In this document: positions 1 to 5,163 of the stretch, one piece after another
Layout: each line of letters starts with the position of its first letter
Numbering within the stretch: the first letter of the stretch is position 1
Source: Hyphomicrobiales bacterium
GTDB lineage: Bacteria > Pseudomonadota > Alphaproteobacteria > Rhizobiales > Beijerinckiaceae
Length of the DNA: 6,209 nucleotides
Assembly: GCA_028290085.1 (NCBI GenBank)
Contig: JAQGKN010000062.1
Coordinates: 1-6,209, forward strand
Direction of reading: 5' to 3'
Notes under the pieces: generated by a model
Told to the model about the DNA's origin: nothing
The model's database searches: none
Seen by the model: only the letters and a program-made list of their open reading frames with translations
Translations under genes and position numbers: made by a program

Positions 1-224
1 CGACGGGGCTTGTTACTGCAGGCCTCACTTTCGACGCCCGGTTCATCCATCCCTCCGACCGCGCCCGCGACCACAAGGTGGATCTGGTGAAGGTCGAGCC
101 GGGGCTCTATCGTGGCGAACTCGCCATCGAGGCCGGCGGTTGGGATCTCGTTCTGGCGGGACACAAGGACGGCGAGGTCCTGTTCCGTTCGCAAAACCGC
201 ATGGATATTCCTGGAGCCAAATGA
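1..224 (+). CDS. fixH: FixH/CcoH family protein, C-terminal part (5' end outside window)
   Basis: The reading frame is open from the first full codon at position 3 and ends in TGA at 222-224, giving the last 73 residues of a protein. What is seen: a beta-rich segment with LTFDARFIHPSDRARD, then PGLYRGEL and GGWDLVLAG, ending in FRSQNRMDIPGAK. This pattern (an HP motif, G-x-Y-x-G, G-x-WDL, then F-x-S) fits the periplasmic C-terminal half of FixH/CcoH. Known of the family: FixH is a small inner-membrane protein with one N-terminal transmembrane helix, and it is needed for assembly or stability of the cbb3-type cytochrome c oxidase. The helix and start codon lie upstream of the window. The next gene starts one base after the stop and encodes FixI, which supports the identity more strongly than the short sequence alone. 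No stop or frameshift is visible. Confidence 0.85.
   Translation, partial: TGLVTAGLTFDARFIHPSDRARDHKVDLVKVEPGLYRGELAIEAGGWDLVLAGHKDGEVLFRSQNRMDIPGAK
213..216 (+). promoter_or_regulatory. Shine-Dalgarno sequence setting the fixI start
   Basis: GGAG lies 9 bases before the ATG at 226, inside the last codons of fixH. It supports ATG 226 over the upstream in-frame GTG at 112, which would add 38 residues encoded entirely within fixH and unlike any FixI N-terminus. Confidence 0.6.
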
Positions 225-225
225 G

Positions 226-2478
226 ATGCAGGCCGCTGAAGCCGTCGATCTCTCGCTTTATGTCCGCCCTGCGGAGGACGGAACGAGCCGAATGGATCTC
301 GCCATCGACGGTGTCGATTGCGCGGCCTGTCTCGACGATATCGAAGGCGCAATGAAGGCCTGCGCGGGCGTCGTGTCCGCGCGGCTCAACCTCACGACGC
401 ATCGCCTCGCGGTCGTGTGGCGGCAATCCGACATCGACGCCTCCGGGCTCGTGGCAATTCTGGCGCGCGCGGGCTATCGCGCATATCCCTTCGAACAGAG
501 CCGTGTTGAAGCTGATGAACAGCGCCGTTCGCTCTGGCTGCTGAAATGCCTTGCAGTGGCCGGTTTCGCGGCCATGAACGTCATGCTGCTGTCCATCTCC
601 GTCTGGTCGGGCAACGTGGGCGACATCACGCCGGAGACGCGCGACTTCTTCCATTGGCTCTCCGCGCTGATTGCGTTGCCGGCGGCAGCCTATGCAGGCC
701 AGCCGTTCTTCCGCTCGGCGATTGCGGGCGTGCGCGCGGGCAAGCTGAACATGGATTTCCCGATCTCGCTCGGCATTTGTCTCGCGCTCGGCATGTCGGT
801 GGTTGAGACCATGCTGCACGGTCTCGAAGCCTATTTCGATTCCGCGCTCATGCTGTTGCTCTTCCTGCTGTGTGGCCGCTATTTAGACCAGACGATGCGC
901 CGACGCACGCGTGCCGCTGCCGGTAATCTTGCTGCCTTGAAAGGCGAGATCGCGCATCGCCTGAGCGAAGAGGGTGCCATCGTCGCTGTGCCCGTCGCTG
1001 CCCTGGTGGCCGGCAATCGCATTCTCGTGCGCCCCGGCGACCGCGTGCCCGCCGACGGTTGCATTCTCACGGGTTCGTCCGAAATCGACACCAGCATCGT
1101 CACCGGCGAGACCATGCGCGCCAAAGTCGGGCCCGGCGCCCGGGTCTACGCGGGCACGATCAATTTTGATGGCGCACTCACTGTGGAAGTCACGGCCGCA
1201 GGCGAGGGGACGTTGCTGGACGATGTCGCGCGCCTCGTCGACAAAGCCGGCGAAGCGCGCTCGCGCTACATGCGTCTCGCTGATCGCGCTGCGCGTGTTT
1301 ATGCGCCGGTTGTGCATGCCGCAGCGGCTTCGACGCTGGTCTTCTGGCTGATCGCGGGTGCCAGCGTGCATGACGCGATCATCATCGCCATTTCCGTGCT
1401 CATCATCACCTGTCCCTGTGCACTCGCGCTCGCTGTGCCCGCCGTGCAGGTCGTGGCTTCCGGGCATCTTTTCCGCGCAGGCGTCTATCTCAATGCCGCC
1501 GATGCCCTGGAGCGTCTGGCCGATATCGACACGATTGTCTTCGACAAGACGGGCACACTGACATTGCCCGAGCCGCATGTGTCCAACGCCGCCGCTTTGC
1601 CGCAGGATCTTCTGGCAGCGGGCGCGCGTCTGGCCGCCTCGAGCCGTCATCCGCTCGCGATGGCGGTCGCGCGCATCGCACCCGATCTCGTGCCCTTCGA
1701 GGATGCGGAGGAAGTTGCGGGCGCCGGCGTGCGCGCCATGGTCGGCGGCATCGAAATGCGGCTGGGAAGCGCCTCTTTCTGCGAGTCGGATGACGGGACC
1801 GCTCCGTCCGCGCCCGACGTATCGCTGATTCACCTGCGCCACGGCGAACGCCGCGCGCGCATCGAAATTCGCCAGAACCTTCGTCCCGACGCGCGTGAGA
1901 CAGTCGATCGCCTGCGCGCCATGGGCTACGAGTTGCGCATTCTCTCGGGCGACCGTCCCGAAGCTGTCCTGCCGCTGGCGGCCACGCTCGGCATTACGAA
2001 CGCGCGCGGGGGGCTCGATCCCGCGGCCAAGATCGCAGAAATCGAGGCCCTGCGCGCACAGGGCCGCAAGGTGCTGATGGTTGGTGATGGCTTGAACGAT
2101 GCACCGGCGCTCGCCGCCGCCCATGCTTCGCTGTCGCCCATCACGGCCGTGGATCTCGCGCAGGCGCAGGCCGATGCCGTGTTCCTGGGCGAACGCCTGG
2201 CGCCTGTGGCGCAATCGCTCGATGTCGCGCGTCAGGCACGGAGCCTGATGCGGCAGAACCTCGGCATTGCCGTCGTCTATAATCTGCTGGCGGTGCCACT
2301 TGCTGTCGTTGGCCTCGTTACCCCGCTCATTGCAGCCGCCGCTATGTCGGGCTCGTCCATCGTGGTCACGCTGAACGCTCTTCGCATGCGTGGCGTCCCG
2401 CGCGATCCCGCGTCGCAGACACCTGAACGCAAAAGCCCCGCGCGTCTCGCGCTCGTTACCAAGGAGCACCGCTCATGA
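226..2478 (+). CDS. fixI: Copper-transporting P1B-type ATPase FixI/CcoI for cbb3 oxidase assembly
   Basis: The 750-residue inner-membrane ATPase exports Cu(I) to the periplasmic side for insertion into the CuB site of cbb3-type cytochrome oxidase (family knowledge). Seen in order: a heavy-metal-associated domain at about residues 22-88 with CAAC (C32-C35); about eight hydrophobic helices (near 103-127, 141-162, 176-198, 202-221, 358-380, 384-410, 679-699, 700-720); the actuator TGE motif (T293-E295); the copper-translocating CPC in the sixth helix (C396-C398); the phosphorylation motif DKTGTLT (D440); the nucleotide-binding HP pair (H475-P476); the hinge GDGLNDAP (from G620); and YN (685-686) and MSGSS (707-711) in the last two helices, the P1B-1 copper signature. 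Length is normal for FixI. ATG 226 has a good ribosome-binding site and starts one base after fixH. The 3' end overlaps fixS by ATGA. Unlike many rhizobial FixI proteins, there is no cysteine cluster at the extreme N-terminus. Confidence 0.97.
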   Translation: MQAAEAVDLSLYVRPAEDGTSRMDLAIDGVDCAACLDDIEGAMKACAGVVSARLNLTTHRLAVVWRQSDIDASGLVAILARAGYRAYPFEQSRVEADEQRRSLWLLKCLAVAGFAAMNVMLLSISVWSGNVGDITPETRDFFHWLSALIALPAAAYAGQPFFRSAIAGVRAGKLNMDFPISLGICLALGMSVVETMLHGLEAYFDSALMLLLFLLCGRYLDQTMRRRTRAAAGNLAALKGEIAHRLSEEGAIVAVPVAALVAGNRILVRPGDRVPADGCILTGSSEIDTSIVTGETMRAKVGPGARVYAGTINFDGALTVEVTAAGEGTLLDDVARLVDKAGEARSRYMRLADRAARVYAPVVHAAAASTLVFWLIAGASVHDAIIIAISVLIITCPCALALAVPAVQVVASGHLFRAGVYLNAADALERLADIDTIVFDKTGTLTLPEPHVSNAAALPQDLLAAGARLAASSRHPLAMAVARIAPDLVPFEDAEEVAGAGVRAMVGGIEMRLGSASFCESDDGTAPSAPDVSLIHLRHGERRARIEIRQNLRPDARETVDRLRAMGYELRILSGDRPEAVLPLAATLGITNARGGLDPAAKIAEIEALRAQGRKVLMVGDGLNDAPALAAAHASLSPITAVDLAQAQADAVFLGERLAPVAQSLDVARQARSLMRQNLGIAVVYNLLAVPLAVVGLVTPLIAAAAMSGSSIVVTLNALRMRGVPRDPASQTPERKSPARLALVTKEHRS
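2461..2466 (+). promoter_or_regulatory. Shine-Dalgarno sequence for fixS inside the fixI 3' end
   Basis: AAGGAG lies 8 bases before the fixS ATG at 2475 and within the last codons of fixI. With the ATGA overlap it supports translation of fixS from this exact start. Confidence 0.7.
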
Positions 2479-2624
2479 ATGTGCTCGTTTATCTCGTGCC
2501 CATCGCACTTGTGCTCGGCTTCGGCGGTCTCCTCGCTTTCCTCTGGTCGCTGAAAAACGGCCAGTACGACGATGTCGAGGGCACGGCCTATCGCATTCTG
2601 TCGGATGAGGACCTGCCGAATTGA
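2475..2624 (+). CDS. fixS: FixS/CcoS, cbb3-type cytochrome oxidase assembly protein
   Basis: A 49-residue membrane protein too short for most gene finders. Residues about 4-25 form one hydrophobic helix (VLVYLVPIALVLGFGGLLAF), followed by the family's hallmark: FLW, then NGQYDDVEG, then RIL, and a short acidic tail SDEDLPN. The aromatic FLW followed by GQYDD-x-EG-x-x-x-RIL is typical of FixS/CcoS, and the usual length is about 45-60 residues. Known role: it is needed, with FixI, for cofactor insertion (heme b and CuB) into the cbb3 oxidase, and it acts in the inner membrane. The ATG overlaps the fixI stop (ATGA), and its stop TGA overlaps a TTG start of the next gene (TTGA), so it sits as a coupled link in the middle of the operon. 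Confidence 0.95.
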   Translation: MNVLVYLVPIALVLGFGGLLAFLWSLKNGQYDDVEGTAYRILSDEDLPN

Positions 2625-3769
2625 AAGCTTTCCTGCCCGACGTCGTCGCGCGCGCGGGTCGCATGGTTTGTTTCTGCCCGCCCGGCGTGCCCGTCGAGGG
2701 CGCGGAGCGTCGCGGCCCGGTGCTGCTGGCGGCAGGCTTCGCCCTGTCGGTGCTATCGCAGACCTTGACGCTGGGCATCCTGCCGCTCGCAGGACTGCTG
2801 CTTGCGCCGCGCCCGGCGCTGGCGACATTGCCCTATATGGCGATGCTGATCGGTGCGGCTATCGCGACCTTTCCGGCCTCCTTCCTGCTGGACGCCTTCG
2901 GTCGCCGCGCCTCTTTCGCACTGGGCGCGTCGCACGGCATCGCAGGCGGCCTTGTGCTGGCGTGGGCGCTCACGGCTAATGCGTTCGTGCCCTTCTGCCT
3001 TGGCGCTTTCTGGCTCGGCATCGCGCAGGGCTTTGGGTTGTTCTACCGCCATGAGGCGGCCATGGGTGGGGGCGTCGTGGGACGCGCCACCATGCTCGGC
3101 GTCGTCTTTGGCTCGGGCGCGCTCGCTGGTCTTGCGGGCCCGTCGATCCTGGCCCTTGGTGCGTCGCTTTCACCCTCGTCGATTTTCGCACCCGCCGCGC
3201 TGGCTGCCAGCGCCGTGCAGGTTCTGGTCCTGGCGCTCGCCATGTTCTGGTCGCCCTTCACGAACGAAGGCGCCGGCGCACGAACCGTGCCGGATTCAGC
3301 CCCCTACGATCTGCGCGAGGCGCTGGCGCCGACCATTCTCGCGGCTGCCGCATGGTTTGGCATGACGGCACTCATGCTCGCCGCGCCCTCTGCGATGGTC
3401 GCTTGCGGCATTCCGACATCGGGTGTGATTGGCGCGCTGGCCTGGCATGTGGTGGCCATGTATGCGCCGGGCTTCGGCATTGCCGCGCTCGCACGCACAC
3501 TCGGCCTGCGCAGCGTTGCTGTCCTCGGTCTCGCAATGGTGGTGGGTGCGCGTCTGCTGCTCGGCGGCACGACGGAGGCCTCGATCTTCACGCTGGGCCT
3601 TGTTGTGCTGGCAGTAGGCTGGTCGCTTGCGACGGCCGCTTCAACCTTGTGGCTGCAAGCCTTTGGCACGCCGTCGCGCTGGGTGCTGGCTCTGCATGAC
3701 GCTTGCCTGCTCGCCGCAGCACTCGCTGGCGCACTCGCGGCGGGAACGTTGCAGCCCGGCTTCGGCTGA
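2621..3769 (+). CDS. CcoA-like major facilitator superfamily permease, probable copper importer
   Basis: A 382-residue polytopic membrane protein with roughly 10-12 hydrophobic helices and an MFS loop motif after the second helix region (DAFGRR, 91-96). Helix 7-8 equivalents carry M248-TAL-M252 and H276-VVA-M280. The 28-residue offset matches the M233xxxM237/H261xxxM265 copper-binding motifs I recall for Rhodobacter capsulatus CcoA. A cysteine (C262) lies between them, and M73/M75 lie in an early helix. The segment FYRHEAAMGGG resembles the YRFAAA stretch of CcoA-like proteins. Known role of CcoA: it imports copper into the cytoplasm for cbb3 oxidase biogenesis. Start: TTG 2621 overlaps the fixS stop and has GAGG 10 bases upstream. 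The ATG at 2663 would shorten the protein by 14 residues and has no clear ribosome-binding site. Position directly after fixS supports a copper role. Another MFS substrate is possible, but both motifs and the context agree. Confidence 0.8.
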   Translation: MKAFLPDVVARAGRMVCFCPPGVPVEGAERRGPVLLAAGFALSVLSQTLTLGILPLAGLLLAPRPALATLPYMAMLIGAAIATFPASFLLDAFGRRASFALGASHGIAGGLVLAWALTANAFVPFCLGAFWLGIAQGFGLFYRHEAAMGGGVVGRATMLGVVFGSGALAGLAGPSILALGASLSPSSIFAPAALAASAVQVLVLALAMFWSPFTNEGAGARTVPDSAPYDLREALAPTILAAAAWFGMTALMLAAPSAMVACGIPTSGVIGALAWHVVAMYAPGFGIAALARTLGLRSVAVLGLAMVVGARLLLGGTTEASIFTLGLVVLAVGWSLATAASTLWLQAFGTPSRWVLALHDACLLAAALAGALAAGTLQPGFG

Positions 3770-3783
3770 TCCCCGGCCGGGCT
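3753..3783 (+). terminator. Possible bidirectional terminator hairpin between convergent genes
   Basis: AGCCCGGC (3753-3760) and GCCGGGCT (3776-3783) form a perfect 8-bp stem around a 15-base loop that contains the permease stop codon. A nested palindrome, CCCGGCCGGG, lies at 3772-3781. The junction between the convergent stop codons is only 22 bases. No T-run follows on either strand, so it is not a classical intrinsic terminator. It may instead stop Rho-dependent transcription or protect 3' ends, or be chance in GC-rich DNA. Confidence 0.35.
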
Positions 3784-3791
3784 CCAGAATC

Positions 3792-4616
3792 TTAGTGTGA
3801 CATCAGCACCGGCAGCGTCATCGACGACAGGATCGTGCGCGTCGTGCCGCCCAGGACGAATTCGCGCAGGCGCGAGTGTCCGTATCCGCCCATGACGAGG
3901 AAGTCCGATCCCGCATCGGCCGCATAGGACAGGATCGTCTCGCCGATATCGCCCGATTGCGTGAGACGTTTCAGGTCAGCGCGCAGTCCGTGGCGGGCCA
4001 GATGCCGCGTGATGTTGAAGCCGGGCAACTCCTTGTAGGGAACGCGCGGGTCGGAGATTGTGACGACTTCGATCGCGCCCGCCCTTTCGAGCAGCGGCAT
4101 CGCATCTGCAAGCGCGCGCGCGGCGGCGCGGCTTCCATCCCATGCGACCAGCGGACGGTCGAAGGAGGGGGCCTTTTTCTGGATGCGCGGCACGGCGAGC
4201 ACGGGGCGCCCGCTGCCAAACAGCGCCGCTTCCGCAATCAGTTCGTCGTCGCTGTTGGTTTCGATGCCCTGCGCCACGATGGTCAGATCGAAATGGCGTG
4301 CGAGCCGCGCAAAATCGTCGCGGGCCTGACCGGGCAGCGCGTCGATCTGCACGAGTTCGCTCGAAAGCGTGTCGGGCGCGGCGGCCCGCAGGCGCGCATA
4401 AGCGTCCTCGGCTTTCTGGCGCGATTGTTCAGTGACTGCGGCGAGCACTTCATAGGGATAGTCGCCCATGAAATTCGCCGGTGCGAGAATCTCGAAAGCG
4501 ATGCCGGCGGCGGTCAGATGCGCGCCGAGCGAACCGGCCAGCGCAACCGCATATGGCGCGGCGACTTGCGTGTCGCCTTCGGTTTCGAGCAGCAGAAGAA
4601 TGTCCTTGATCGCCAT
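3792..4616 (-). CDS. Universal stress protein with tandem UspA domains
   Basis: A 274-residue soluble cytoplasmic protein built of two Usp domains (about 1-145 and 150-274). It starts with the Usp strand MAIKDILLLLE. The second domain opens with PLVAWDGSRAA (D160) and carries the ATP-binding-type loop MGGYGHSRLREFVLGGTTR (242-260), close to the Gx2Gx9G(S/T) signature, with G in place of the usual S/T. The matching part of the first domain (VAQGIETNSDDE) has lost this loop, so only the second half is likely to bind nucleotide. Tandem Usp proteins of this length are common in Alphaproteobacteria and often respond to oxygen limitation or stationary phase. The exact function is unknown. The ATG at 4616 has AAGGAG 6 bases upstream. 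The gene converges on the fix operon, and its upstream region has an FNR/FixK-like box. Confidence 0.93.
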   Translation of the reverse strand: MAIKDILLLLETEGDTQVAAPYAVALAGSLGAHLTAAGIAFEILAPANFMGDYPYEVLAAVTEQSRQKAEDAYARLRAAAPDTLSSELVQIDALPGQARDDFARLARHFDLTIVAQGIETNSDDELIAEAALFGSGRPVLAVPRIQKKAPSFDRPLVAWDGSRAAARALADAMPLLERAGAIEVVTISDPRVPYKELPGFNITRHLARHGLRADLKRLTQSGDIGETILSYAADAGSDFLVMGGYGHSRLREFVLGGTTRTILSSMTLPVLMSH

Positions 4617-4622
4617 GACCCA

Positions 4623-4628
4623 CTCCTT
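4623..4628 (-). promoter_or_regulatory. Shine-Dalgarno sequence of the usp gene
   Basis: On the minus strand AAGGAG lies 6 bases before the ATG at 4616-4614, a strong match that fixes the start of the stress protein. Confidence 0.8.
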
Positions 4629-4657
4629 GTCGGCACACGTGACTCCGCGTCCGCTCC

Positions 4658-4672
4658 GTTCTATGTCAGAAC
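4658..4672. promoter_or_regulatory. Palindrome GTTCT-N5-AGAAC, possible operator
   Basis: GTTCT (4658-4662) and AGAAC (4668-4672) form a perfect 5-bp inverted repeat with a 5-base spacer, 42-56 bases upstream of the usp start. It covers the possible -10 element of that gene. It is not the alphaproteobacterial LexA box, which is a direct repeat GTTC-N7-GTTC. The binding protein, if any, is unknown. Confidence 0.3.
4661..4666 (-). promoter_or_regulatory. Possible -10 element of the usp promoter
   Basis: On the minus strand the sequence reads CATAGA, overlapped by TAGAAC three bases on (4663-4658). Each is a partial match to TATAAT (three and four of six). No good -35 lies at the right distance, which is expected of an activator-dependent promoter. 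The implied start of transcription is near 4651-4654, about 35-38 bases before the usp start codon. Confidence 0.3.
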
Positions 4673-4687
4673 AAGGTGGCTGCGGCT

Positions 4688-4701
4688 TTGACCTCGGACA
4701 A
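4688..4701. promoter_or_regulatory. FNR/FixK-type binding site
   Basis: TTGAC-CTCG-GACAA matches the FNR/FixK/FnrL dyad TTGAY-N4-RTCAA at nine of ten half-site positions; the only miss is A for T in the right half. Spacing is correct (14 bases). Its centre, 4694.5, lies about 40.5-43.5 bases upstream of the transcription start implied by the minus-strand -10, near the class II activator position of -41.5. The small gene on the plus strand starts 102 bases downstream and could also respond. FNR/FixK proteins activate genes at low oxygen, which fits the cbb3 genes nearby. Confidence 0.45.
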
Positions 4702-4738
4702 GATCACGTTGTGGTCCAAGCTGAAAGCCTAGAACTGA

Positions 4739-4749
4739 TTGCGCGGCAA
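4739..4749. repeat. Short palindrome TTGC-GCG-GCAA
   Basis: An 11-base imperfect palindrome in the leader of the small coiled-coil gene, 55-65 bases before its start. A near copy, TTGCGGCGCAA, lies at 5100-5110 before the glucosidase gene. It lacks the N6 spacing of an FNR/FixK site. It may be a shared operator or chance. Confidence 0.2.
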
Positions 4750-4793
4750 GGGCGATGCGAAGTAATTACGGCACCCGACGCAAGCTTGACCAT

Positions 4794-4798
4794 GGAGG
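4794..4798 (+). promoter_or_regulatory. Shine-Dalgarno sequence that selects GTG 4804 over ATG 4792
   Basis: GGAGG sits 5 bases before GTG 4804. It overlaps the in-frame ATG at 4792, which has no purine-rich sequence upstream. The strong site points to the GTG as the real start. Confidence 0.7.
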
Positions 4799-4803
4799 AA
4801 CGA

Positions 4804-5079
4804 GTGAACCAAGGCGAAGATCAGGCCGCCCGTATCGGCGCGCTGGAAGAAAGAGTCGAGGCGCTCAGCGGAACGCTGAAGACCGTACTCACCACGCTCG
4901 TCATTCGCGGCATTTTCACGAAGGAAGCCGTCGCGCAGATCCTTGCGGAGACGAAGACCGTCGTGCAGCCCGGCCAAGGCAAGGCTGCTGCGGAAATCGA
5001 CCAGATTCAGCAGGATTTGCCCAATTACATGCGCGCCGCCATGGGCCCGCCGCCCGATCCGGACGAGGACGACCACTAA
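4804..5079 (+). CDS. Small coiled-coil protein of unknown function
   Basis: A 91-residue protein I do not recognise. From GTG 4804 it reads MNQGEDQAARIGALEERV and on. Residues I11, L14, V18, L21, L25, V28 and L32 follow an unbroken 3-4-3-4 heptad spacing, so residues about 8-34 should form a coiled coil and the protein probably oligomerises. A short helix, TKEAVAQILAET (39-50), follows a turn at RGIF. The C-terminus is proline- and acid-rich (GPPPDPDEDDH), probably disordered. There is no cysteine, signal peptide or transmembrane segment, so it is likely cytoplasmic. The start is chosen from the GGAGG placed 5 bases upstream; starting at ATG 4792 would give 95 residues. It is transcribed divergently from the usp gene and lies 84 bases before the alpha-glucosidase gene. 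It could be a small regulator or a scaffold, but nothing in the sequence decides this. Confidence 0.75.
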   Translation: MNQGEDQAARIGALEERVEALSGTLKTVLTTLVIRGIFTKEAVAQILAETKTVVQPGQGKAAAEIDQIQQDLPNYMRAAMGPPPDPDEDDH

Positions 5080-5087
5080 CAAGCCCT

Positions 5088-5099
5088 GATCATGTGATC
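5088..5099. repeat. Palindrome GATCA-TG-TGATC in the gap before the glucosidase gene
   Basis: A perfect 5-bp inverted repeat with a 2-base centre, just after the stop of the small gene. It does not line up with an FNR/FixK half-site. It may be an operator for the glucosidase gene. Confidence 0.2.
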
Positions 5100-5110
5100 T
5101 TGCGGCGCAA
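5100..5110. promoter_or_regulatory. Palindrome TTGCG-G-CGCAA, possible operator of the glucosidase gene
   Basis: A perfect 5-bp inverted repeat around one base, 53-63 bases upstream of the glucosidase start. A near copy lies at 4739-4749. Sugar genes of this kind are often controlled by LacI-type repressors that bind CG-rich palindromes, but those usually have an even centre, so the assignment is only a guess. Confidence 0.25.
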
Positions 5111-5116
5111 CCGACC

Positions 5117-5139
5117 CGGGCGACACGCGTTGCCGCCCG
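5117..5139 (+). terminator. GC-rich hairpin between the small gene and the glucosidase gene
   Basis: CGGGCG (5117-5122) and CGCCCG (5134-5139) form a 6-bp stem, with a mismatch and two further pairs inside. No T-run follows. It could weaken readthrough between the genes or act in the glucosidase leader, and chance is possible at this GC content. Confidence 0.2.
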
Positions 5140-5151
5140 ACAGCAGCGCAC

Positions 5152-5157
5152 AAGGAG
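5152..5157 (+). promoter_or_regulatory. Shine-Dalgarno sequence of the alpha-glucosidase gene
   Basis: AAGGAG lies 6 bases before ATG 5164, which fixes the start of the glucosidase. Confidence 0.8.
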
Positions 5158-5163
5158 CACTAC

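Noticed and set aside
112..225. Upstream GTG start that would extend FixI by 38 residues
   Set aside because: The extra residues come from fixH in another frame and resemble nothing in FixI; ATG 226 has its own ribosome-binding site.
43..819. A 258-codon minus-strand frame over fixH and the fixI 5' end
   Set aside because: Its translation is low-complexity R/H/D-rich and it overlaps two recognised genes.
883..2469. A 528-codon open frame on the minus strand opposite fixI
   Set aside because: It is antisense to a complete P1B-ATPase with all motifs; its translation is rich in R, H, D and G without domains, as expected of a shadow frame in GC-rich coding DNA.
4658..4672. GTTCT-N5-AGAAC considered as a LexA (SOS) box
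   Set aside because: The alphaproteobacterial LexA site is a direct repeat GTTC-N7-GTTC; here the second half is inverted.
3876..4691. A 271-codon plus-strand frame opposite the usp gene
   Set aside because: It is antisense to a clear tandem UspA protein and shows no domain or ribosome-binding site.
5088..5101. GATCATGTGATC considered as an FNR/FixK site
   Set aside because: The dyad centre does not put TTGAT and ATCAA at the 14-base spacing; the outer bases do not match.
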